Of a DNA stretch of 64,000 bases, positions 58,613 through 64,000 are shown one piece after another. The stretch's first letter is position 1. Each line of letters starts with the position of its first letter. The notes under the pieces are model-generated. The model did no database searches. It saw only the letters and a program-made list of their open reading frames with translations, and had not been told where the DNA came from. The DNA is from Zoogloea sp. (GTDB taxonomy: Bacteria > Pseudomonadota > Gammaproteobacteria > Burkholderiales > Rhodocyclaceae). The stretch covers positions 10,504-74,503 of the forward strand of contig NZ_JAOAUU010000018.1 of NCBI RefSeq assembly GCF_030157465.1, in the 5' to 3' direction. A program made the translations under genes and the position numbers.

Positions 58613-60835
58613 TCAGCCAACCGGCGTGAGCTTGGCCACCGCCAGCATCAGCCACTTGGCGCCAGCGGTTTCAAACTTCACCTGTACCCGTGCATCGTTG
58701 CCGCTCCCCTCGGCCGCAACGATCACGCCGTCGCCAAAGCGGGCGTGCTGCACGCTCTGGCCGATCGAGAGGCCGCCCAGGTCGCGGGATTTCATCGGCG
58801 GGGGCGGCGGCATGCTGGCCATGGCAGGCTTGGCGGCGCCCGGGTTGTAGTAGCGCGTCGACGGCTCCGATACAAAACTGCGGCGCGGGCTGGGCGGGGT
58901 GAGCCACTTGGTCAGCCCCTCGGGGATTTCCTCCAGGAAGCGCGAACGCAGGTTGTAGCGCACCTGGCCGTGGAGCATGCGGCTCTGGGTAAAGCTGATG
59001 TAGAGCCGCTGCCGCGCGCGGGTCATCGCCACGTACATCAGGCGCCGCTCCTCCTCCAGCCCGTCGGATTCGAGAATGCTGTTTTCATGGGGAAAAAGCC
59101 CTTCCTCCAGCCCCGACAGGAACACCGCGTCGAACTCCAGCCCCTTGGCCGCATGCACGGTCATCAGCTGCACCGCCTCGGAACCCGCGTCGGCCTGGTG
59201 GTCGCCGGCTTCGAGCGACGCGTGGGCGAGAAAACCCGCCAGCGCCGAACCGTCCACCGCGCCCTCCTCGGCCTCGTAGGCGGCGCCCGCTTCGGCGCTG
59301 AAATTGGCCGCAGCGTTGATCAGTTCGGCCAGGTTTTCAAGGCGCTCCTGGCCCTCTTTCTCGGCCTTGTAATGGGCGCTCAGGCCAGAGCGCTCAATGA
59401 CGTGCTCGACGATTTCGTGCAGCGGCAGGTTGGCCGTTTCCTGGCGCAGACGCTCGATCAGGCCGACGAACTGCCCCAGCGCCGTGCCCGGCTTGCCGGT
59501 CAGGTGCGGCACCGTTTGATAGAGCGGCGTGTTGAAGGTGCGCGCCGCGTCCTGCAGGGTTTCGAGCGAACGGGCGCCGATGCCGCGGGTCGGAAAGTTC
59601 ACCACGCGGTTGAAGGCCGTGTCGTCGTCCGGGTTGTTGATCAGGCGCAGGTAGGCCAGCGCGTGCTTCACTTCCTGGCGCTCGAAAAAGCGCAACCCGC
59701 CATACACCCGATACGCCACACCGCTCGAGAACAACTGGTGTTCGAGCACCCGCGACTGGGCGTTGGAGCGGTACAGCAGCGCGATGTCGGAACGGCTCAT
59801 GCCGTCACGCACCAGCGACTGGATTTCCTCGACGATCCACCGCGCCTCGTCCGAGTCGGTGAAGGCTTCATAAATGCGCACCGGCTCGCCGGCGCCCCGG
59901 TCGGTCCACAGGTTTTTGCCGAGACGCTTGCTGTTGCGGGCGATCAGCGCGTTGGCGGCATCCAGGATGTTGCCGTGGGAGCGGTAGTTCTGCTCCAGCC
60001 GGATCACGCTGCCAACCCTGAAATCCCGCTCGAAATCGCGCATGTTGCCCACCTCGGCGCCGCGGAAGCGGTAGATCGACTGGTCGTCGTCGCCCACGCA
60101 GAACAGGCTCGCGCCGCCCTCGGTGCCCTTGCCGGCCAGAAGGCTCAGCCAGCGGTACTGGAGCACGTTCGTATCCTGGAACTCATCCACCAGAATATGG
60201 CGGAAACGCGCCTGGTAATGCCGGCGGATCGGCTCGTTGCGCTCCAGCAATTCATAGCTGCGCAGCAGCAACTCGGGGAAATCCACAACTGCCTCTCGCT
60301 GGCACTGGGCCTCATACTCCACGTATAGCTCGACCCGGCGACGGGTGAAGTCGTCCCAGGCTTCAACGGCAGCAGGGCGGATTCCCGCCTCCTTCTGCCC
60401 GTTGATGAAGTGCTGCAACTCCTTGGGCGGAAATTTTTCGTCGTCCACGTTGAGGGTTTTCAGCAGGCGCTTGATGGAAGCCAGCTGGTCACCCGAATCG
60501 AGGATCTGGAACAGCTGGGGCAAGCCGGCTTCCCGATGATGGGCACGCAGGAAACGATTGCACAGGCCGTGAAAGGTGCCGATCCACATGCCGCGCGTGT
60601 TGATCGGAAACATCGCCGACAGGCGGGCCACCATCTCTTTGGCGGCCTTGTTGGTAAAGGTTACGGCGAGGATGCCCTGGGCGCTGCAGTGATGGTTCTG
60701 GATCAGCCAGGCGATCCGCGTCGTCAGCACCCGGGTCTTGCCCGAACCGGCGCCGGCAAGAATCAGGGCGTGCTGGGGCGGCAGGGTTACCGCAGCGAGC
60801 TGTTCGGGATTGAGGTTGTCGAGAAGCTGGGACAT
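58613..60835 (-). CDS. uvrD: ATP-dependent DNA helicase UvrD
   Basis: A 740-residue superfamily 1A helicase for nucleotide excision and mismatch repair. Motif I AGAGSGKTRVLTTR near residue 28, motif Ia TFTNKAAKEM, motif II ILVDEFQDTN, motif III CVGDDDQSIYRFRGAE, motif IV LEQNYRSHGNIL, motif V MTVHAAKGLEFDAVF and motif VI YVAMTRARQRLYI are all present in order. The C-terminal 90 residues carry the Tudor-like RNA-polymerase-binding fold (VQHARFGDGVIVAAEGSG) typical of UvrD/PcrA. It would also follow up photolyase-independent repair of UV damage. Confidence 0.96.
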   Translation of the reverse strand: MSQLLDNLNPEQLAAVTLPPQHALILAGAGSGKTRVLTTRIAWLIQNHHCSAQGILAVTFTNKAAKEMVARLSAMFPINTRGMWIGTFHGLCNRFLRAHHREAGLPQLFQILDSGDQLASIKRLLKTLNVDDEKFPPKELQHFINGQKEAGIRPAAVEAWDDFTRRRVELYVEYEAQCQREAVVDFPELLLRSYELLERNEPIRRHYQARFRHILVDEFQDTNVLQYRWLSLLAGKGTEGGASLFCVGDDDQSIYRFRGAEVGNMRDFERDFRVGSVIRLEQNYRSHGNILDAANALIARNSKRLGKNLWTDRGAGEPVRIYEAFTDSDEARWIVEEIQSLVRDGMSRSDIALLYRSNAQSRVLEHQLFSSGVAYRVYGGLRFFERQEVKHALAYLRLINNPDDDTAFNRVVNFPTRGIGARSLETLQDAARTFNTPLYQTVPHLTGKPGTALGQFVGLIERLRQETANLPLHEIVEHVIERSGLSAHYKAEKEGQERLENLAELINAAANFSAEAGAAYEAEEGAVDGSALAGFLAHASLEAGDHQADAGSEAVQLMTVHAAKGLEFDAVFLSGLEEGLFPHENSILESDGLEEERRLMYVAMTRARQRLYISFTQSRMLHGQVRYNLRSRFLEEIPEGLTKWLTPPSPRRSFVSEPSTRYYNPGAAKPAMASMPPPPPMKSRDLGGLSIGQSVQHARFGDGVIVAAEGSGNDARVQVKFETAGAKWLMLAVAKLTPVG

Positions 60836-60990
60836 GTCACAAAAAGGTGGGCGGCGAAGCGCGCCATTCTACCGCCCGGCACCGGCACAACGGGCAGCGG
60901 GTCGGCGCACAACGCGACTCCATCAAAACGCACCACGTTGCGCGAATACGTCAGTCGTGACGAAGTACCTGAAACAAAATGCAACGCCGC

Positions 60991-61090
60991 TTGCGGTTGC
61001 CCTCAGGCTTACCTACACTCTAATTGTGCAATGCAGCAAACACGACGGGATCAGGGTTTAAATCCCTTGCACAACAAGAGCTTAACCCTG
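60991..61090 (+). promoter_or_regulatory. Promoter and structured leader of the 108-residue gene
   Basis: TTGCGG (60991-60996) and TACACT (61014-61019), 17 bases apart, give a start near 61026 and a 5' untranslated leader of about 160 bases. In the leader TTGTGCAA (61024-61031) pairs perfectly with TTGCACAA (61068-61075), with GGGA/TCCC inside. CAGGGTT (61052-61058) in that loop can instead pair with AACCCTG (61084-61090). The two folds exclude each other, which may point to a switch. No known class recognised. Confidence 0.45.
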
Positions 61091-61183
61091 AATATATCAA
61101 TATTGCGTCGCACCATAATGGCAGCCCAAAAGCTTGTCGGCATGAAACCCGCGTGTTTGGTGCTACCCCAAGGAGCAACAGTC

Positions 61184-61510
61184 ATGAAATCACCGAAACT
61201 TTTACCCTGGCACGCCAACAAAGCCGGCGTTTCTCTCAAACGCGCCGAAATCCTCTGGAACAAAGCTGTCCGCGAGGCCACCGCCGAAACCGGCTGGGTG
61301 GGCACTTCCGAATTCTGGGGCGCCGCAGAAGCCCGCTTCCTCGACCTGCTCGATGAAGAAAAAAACACCCTCTGTAACCCGAACGTCCAAACCTTCGTGC
61401 GCAGCCAGCACCGCATGGGCCTTCTGCCCCTGCTCGCCGCACAAGACATGATCAGCACGATCTCTGCCAACTGGCAGCGGTTCTGCAACCCAAGGAACAA
61501 GGCGGCCTGA
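61184..61510 (+). CDS. Hypothetical protein, 108 residues
   Basis: I do not recognise this protein. The ATG at 61184 has a strong AAGGAG eight bases upstream. It is soluble and helical, Trp-rich (LPWHAN, ILWNKAV, TGWVGTSEFWGAAEARF, NWQRFCN), and has KAVREATAETGWVGTSEFWGA as its most distinctive stretch. A good terminator follows. It has its own promoter and a structured 160-base leader, which suggests real regulation. A longer in-frame open region upstream (from about 60.4 kb) is only the antisense of uvrD. Confidence 0.7.
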   Translation: MKSPKLLPWHANKAGVSLKRAEILWNKAVREATAETGWVGTSEFWGAAEARFLDLLDEEKNTLCNPNVQTFVRSQHRMGLLPLLAAQDMISTISANWQRFCNPRNKAA

Positions 61511-61581
61511 TCGTCGCCCGCCGGCCCTGGTGGCCGGCCCAACAGTGTTTTTCTCCCTCCTCTCCCTCGTGGAGATTTTGA

Positions 61582-61615
61582 CGGCGTCTGCCTCACGGCA
61601 GACGCCGCTTTTTTT
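61582..61615 (+). terminator. Rho-independent terminator after the 108-residue gene
   Basis: CGGCGTCTGCC and GGCAGACGCCG form an 11-base perfect stem around TCAC, followed by CTTTTTTT. Confidence 0.93.
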
Positions 61616-61658
61616 GTGGAATCGCGGGTCGGGCATCTGTGCGCCGCAACGTCTTCCT

Positions 61659-61742
61659 GTGGGTCGAACGAATTTGTGGGTCGGACTTCAGTCCGACTGC
61701 GCACTTTCCGCCTCCGCATCGGACTGAAGTCCGACCCACAGG
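61659..61742. repeat. REP pair (BIME), left of the RAYT gene
   Basis: Two inverted REP units (GTGGGTCGGACTTCAGTCCG from 61677 and its complement, CGGACTGAAGTCCGACCCAC, ending near 61739) are separated by a 20-base spacer, with an outer partial unit GTGGGTCGAACGAA (61659-61672). A near-copy lies on the other side of the transposase gene. Confidence 0.9.
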
Positions 61743-61779
61743 GGCTCCAGCAAGGGCTTAAACAGGGCTAAAGCAGGCA

Positions 61780-62250
61780 CTAAATCCAGATGGCATCCCA
61801 CAGGGGATAATCGCCGACACGCTGAACAAGGCCGCGGCGCAAGGGGTTGGCAAGCAGGTAGCGGGCGGCGGCGAGGAGGTCTTCATCCTTGCGCAGCGCG
61901 CGATCATGAAAGCCGGGTTGCCAGACAGGGCCCGTCCGCAGGCCGGCGACATTCAGTGCGCGGGCGCTGCGGCCCTTGAAAATCTGCATCAGGCGTTCGA
62001 GCGACACACCGTCCGGCAGCTGAACCAACCAGTGCATGTGATCGGGCATGACGACCCACGCCAGGGACAGACCGGGGTAGGCCACCGCTACGCCATGGAG
62101 CACGCCCGCCACCTCCCGGCCAAGCCGAAAATCCTGGCACCACGGTGTGCGGTCCCAGGTCACGGCGGTAAGAAGATAGATCTGCCCCGGAATCGACACA
62201 CGGCCTTTGCGAAGGGCGTTGTAGGTCATGGTAGTGCCATAAATTTCCAT
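61780..62250 (-). CDS. REP-associated tyrosine transposase (RAYT)
   Basis: A 156-residue Y1/HUH single-strand transposase of the IS200-like family domesticated with REP elements. The HUH motif is VVMPDHMHWLVQLPDG, where the His-x-His binds the metal. The catalytic tyrosine is in LLAAARYLLANPLR, with the typical YxxxNP. FKGRSARALN and WQPGFHDRALR are further RAYT stretches. The start is either ATG 62250 (MEIYGTTMTY) or the internal ATG 62229. The whole gene is intact. It is flanked by REP palindromes on both sides. Confidence 0.92.
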   Translation of the reverse strand: MEIYGTTMTYNALRKGRVSIPGQIYLLTAVTWDRTPWCQDFRLGREVAGVLHGVAVAYPGLSLAWVVMPDHMHWLVQLPDGVSLERLMQIFKGRSARALNVAGLRTGPVWQPGFHDRALRKDEDLLAAARYLLANPLRRGLVQRVGDYPLWDAIWI

Positions 62251-62290
62251 GGTATTAGTTTGACGTGGGTATCCGGGCTTGCCGCCTCCA

Positions 62291-62417
62291 CGTCGGACTG
62301 AAGTCGGACCCACAAAAGGCGCGGGGATTTCCTGTGGGTCGGACTTCAGTCCGACAGCGCACTTTCAGCCTCCGCGTCGGACTGAAGTCCGACCCACAAC
62401 TTCGTTCGACCCACAAC
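62291..62417. repeat. REP cluster right of the RAYT gene
   Basis: Three REP units: one variant (CGTCGGACTGAAGTCGGACC, from 62291), then an inverted pair (62334-62398) almost identical to the left pair, followed by the outer partial TTCGTTCGACCCACAA (62402-62417). Confidence 0.9.
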
Positions 62418-62469
62418 TTGCAAGCCAACGCCTGCTATGCCCGGTCGAAAGCCTGCAGGCTCCTGCTGC

Positions 62470-62475
62470 TATAAT
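62470..62475 (+). promoter_or_regulatory. -10 box of the yajC-secD operon
   Basis: A perfect TATAAT lies 34 bases before the yajC start. The -35 region is weak (TCGAAA-like sequence at about 18 bases). The last REP copy ends about 50 bases upstream, so the element sits just behind this promoter. Confidence 0.6.
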
Positions 62476-62508
62476 TCAAAACTTTGTATCTGCCTACCGG
62501 AGTTTAAT

Positions 62509-62838
62509 GTGCTGATTTCCAACGCTTTCGCCCAGGCCACCGCCGCCGCGCAAGACCCGCTGTCGAGCATCACCGGCATGCTGCCGCTGATTTTCATGTT
62601 CATCGTGCTGTGGTTCCTGATGATCCGCCCGCAGATGAAGCGCTCCAAAGAACACAAGGCCCTGCTCGAAGGCCTGCAGAAGAACGACGAAGTGCTGACC
62701 CAGGGCGGTATCGTCGGCAAGGTCGTGCAGATCAGCGACGGCTATGTACACGTGGAAGTCGCCGCCAACACCCAGATCATCGTCCAGAAGCAGGCCATCG
62801 GCGCCGTGCTTCCCAAGGGCACCCTCAAATCGATCTGA
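62509..62838 (+). CDS. yajC: Preprotein translocase accessory subunit YajC
   Basis: A 109-residue inner-membrane protein that joins SecDF in supporting Sec export. It has a short exposed N-terminus, one membrane helix (GMLPLIFMFIVLWFLMIRPQMKRSKEH, with the typical RPQ-K-R end), then a small soluble domain with GGIVGKVVQISDGYVHVEVA. The start is GTG at 62509 with CGGAG upstream. secD follows in the usual order. Confidence 0.95.
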   Translation: MLISNAFAQATAAAQDPLSSITGMLPLIFMFIVLWFLMIRPQMKRSKEHKALLEGLQKNDEVLTQGGIVGKVVQISDGYVHVEVAANTQIIVQKQAIGAVLPKGTLKSI

Positions 62839-62911
62839 TTCCAGCCAGACGGCCGGGCCCCCGCCCCGGCCGTTTTGCCTTGCAGCGCCCCCTCCTTTTT
62901 CCCGCCCGACC

Positions 62912-64000
62912 ATGAACCGCTATCCGCTCTGGAAAAACCTCCTCATCGGCCTCGTCCTGTTGTGGGGGCTGATCTACACCCTGCCGAACTTCTACGGTGA
63001 GGTGCCTGCCGTCCAGGTTTCCAGCGGCAAGGCCACCCTCAAGCTCGATTCCGCCGCCACCATGGCGCGCGTCGAAGACAGCCTGAAGGCTGCCGGCCTG
63101 CAGCACGACGGCCTGTTTGCCGATCTCACCAGCGTGCGGGCCCGCTTTCGCGACACCGACACCCAGCTGAAGGCCAAGGACGCCATCGAAAAGGCCTTCA
63201 ACCCGAACGCCGCCGACCCGTCCTACGTCGTCGCGCTCAACCTGCTCTCGGCCAGCCCCCAGTGGCTCACCTCGATCCACGCGCTGCCCATGTACCTGGG
63301 CCTCGATCTGCGTGGCGGTGTGCACTTCCTGCTGCAGGTCGACATGAAGGGCGCCGTCACCAAGCGCCTCGACGCCACCACCGGCGACCTGCGCACCCTG
63401 CTGCGCGACAAGAACGTCCGCCACGCCGGCATCACCCGTGAAGGGCAGAGCGTCGTGGTCAAGTTCCGCGATGTCGAAACCCAGGCCCGCGCCAAAAGCG
63501 TGATCAGCGCCAGCACCAACGATCTCCAGCTCGTCGAAGGCACCGAAGGCGCCGACTTCAAGCTCAGCGCCACCCTCACCCCGATGGCCCAGAAGACCAT
63601 CCAGGAATTCGCGATCAAGCAGAACATCACCACCCTGCACAACCGCATCAACGAACTCGGCGTGGCCGAGCCGGTGATCCAGCAGCAGGGCCTCGACCGC
63701 ATCGTCGTGCAACTGCCCGGCGTGCAGGACGTGGCCAAGGCCAAGGACATCCTCGGCCGCACCGCCACCCTTGAAATCCGCATGGTCGACGACACCCCCG
63801 GCGCCCTCGAATCCGCCATGCAGGGCAGCATTCCGCCCGGCACCGAGCTTTACTCCGAGCGTGGCGGCAGCCCGCTGCTGGTGAAAAAGCAGGTTGTCCT
63901 CACCGGCGAGCGCCTCACCGACGCCCAGCCCGGCTTCGACGGCCAGAACCACGAACCGGCGGTGCACCTCACGCTGGATTCTGCCGGCGCCCGCATCTTC
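62912..64000 (+). CDS. secD: Protein translocase subunit SecD, N-terminal part (partial)
   Basis: The first 363 residues of SecD are visible; the gene runs off the right edge. The N-terminal membrane helix is NLLIGLVLLWGLIYTLPNFYG. The first periplasmic domain includes LGLDLRGGVHFLLQVDM (the conserved D1 motif), NRINELGVAEPVIQQQGLDRIVVQLPGV and the VLTGERLTDAQPGFD stretch. It pulls substrate proteins from the Sec channel with SecF, using the proton gradient. Confidence 0.96.
   Translation, partial: MNRYPLWKNLLIGLVLLWGLIYTLPNFYGEVPAVQVSSGKATLKLDSAATMARVEDSLKAAGLQHDGLFADLTSVRARFRDTDTQLKAKDAIEKAFNPNAADPSYVVALNLLSASPQWLTSIHALPMYLGLDLRGGVHFLLQVDMKGAVTKRLDATTGDLRTLLRDKNVRHAGITREGQSVVVKFRDVETQARAKSVISASTNDLQLVEGTEGADFKLSATLTPMAQKTIQEFAIKQNITTLHNRINELGVAEPVIQQQGLDRIVVQLPGVQDVAKAKDILGRTATLEIRMVDDTPGALESAMQGSIPPGTELYSERGGSPLLVKKQVVLTGERLTDAQPGFDGQNHEPAVHLTLDSAGARIF

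Larger units (their letters stand above)
61659..62417. mobile_element. REP/RAYT locus
   Basis: A REP-associated tyrosine transposase gene is flanked by two blocks of REP palindromes. The 65-base unit 61677-61740 recurs in direct orientation at 62335-62397 or so with about three differences. The outermost 26 bases (61659-61684 and the block ending near 62413) match inversely with one difference. This is the standard layout of a RAYT with the repeats it mobilises; whether the unit moves as a whole is unknown. Confidence 0.85.

Noticed and set aside
60410-61183. Upstream extension of the 108-residue gene to 366 residues
   Set aside because: The extension is antisense to uvrD and then crosses the predicted promoter and leader; a strong AAGGAG marks the ATG at 61184.

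Overview
The window reads as the chromosome of a high-GC betaproteobacterium. The protein types and gene order (metG divergent from apbC, then dcd next to a long biosynthetic-type arginine/lysine/ornithine decarboxylase; NADP-malic enzyme, ParA, UvrD; a PilZ-like protein upstream of leuA) fit the Rhodocyclales (Azoarcus/Thauera/Azospira-like). This is an inference from protein resemblance and synteny; no rRNA or tRNA gene was seen to anchor the taxonomy. Almost all of the window is ordinary, dense, housekeeping chromosome without phage, plasmid or integrated-element genes. The one mobile component is a REP-associated tyrosine transposase with its palindromic repeats near 62 kb.

Layout. 1-3.4 kb: the 5' part of a giant repetitive secreted protein (minus strand, runs off the left edge). 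3.7-5.8 kb: two exported phosphatase-type enzymes. 5.87-7.6 kb: a manganese riboswitch, a GDT1/MntX-type Mn exporter and a CDF metal transporter. 7.6-15.7 kb: two divergent operons around a shared palindromic control region. Leftward: SDR, DUF3429 membrane protein, ABC1 kinase. Rightward: FAD oxidoreductase, photolyase-like protein, DUF2256 zinc peptide, CRY-DASH, Fe-S (6-4) photolyase. This is the most coherent unusual system in the window and looks like a light/UV response cluster. 15.8-18.8 kb: moaA-mobA-moeA molybdenum cofactor genes. 19-23.1 kb: an unknown conserved protein, PPK2 and a PabB-PabC fusion. 23.2-24.5 kb: a ParA ATPase with a basic, histone-H1-like partner carrying a ribbon-helix-helix-like C-terminus, behind a palindromic candidate operator. 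24.7-27 kb: macrodomain protein, small Cys-containing unknown, metY. 27.1-29.2 kb: leuA with a leucine-rich leader peptide, attenuator and a second leucine-rich upstream ORF. 29.2-30.7 kb: PilZ-like protein. 30.9-32.1 kb: thyA-folA. 32.2-38.3 kb: exported MBL-fold hydrolase, amino acid decarboxylase, dcd, small lipoprotein, apbC. 38.5-45.9 kb: metG, small membrane protein, SulP transporter, acylphosphatase, PAS-GGDEF-EAL protein. 45.9-52.4 kb: rhomboid-corC-dnaE-cupin operon. 52.6-60.8 kb: diguanylate cyclase, small exported protein, quinone reductase, maeB, orphan ParA, uvrD. 61-64 kb: an unknown gene with a structured leader, the RAYT/REP element, and yajC-secD (secD cut by the right edge).

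Themes. Metal and cofactor handling (Mn riboswitch/exporter, CDF, Moco, ApbC), light-driven DNA repair, folate/thymidylate supply (pabBC, thyA, folA; folate is also the usual antenna of several photolyases), phosphate metabolism (phytase-like protein, histidine phosphatase, PPK2), and cyclic-di-GMP signalling (two GGDEF proteins and one PilZ-like protein). Tight overlaps (ATGA, GTGA, TGATG) show that most neighbouring same-strand genes are translated as coupled units.
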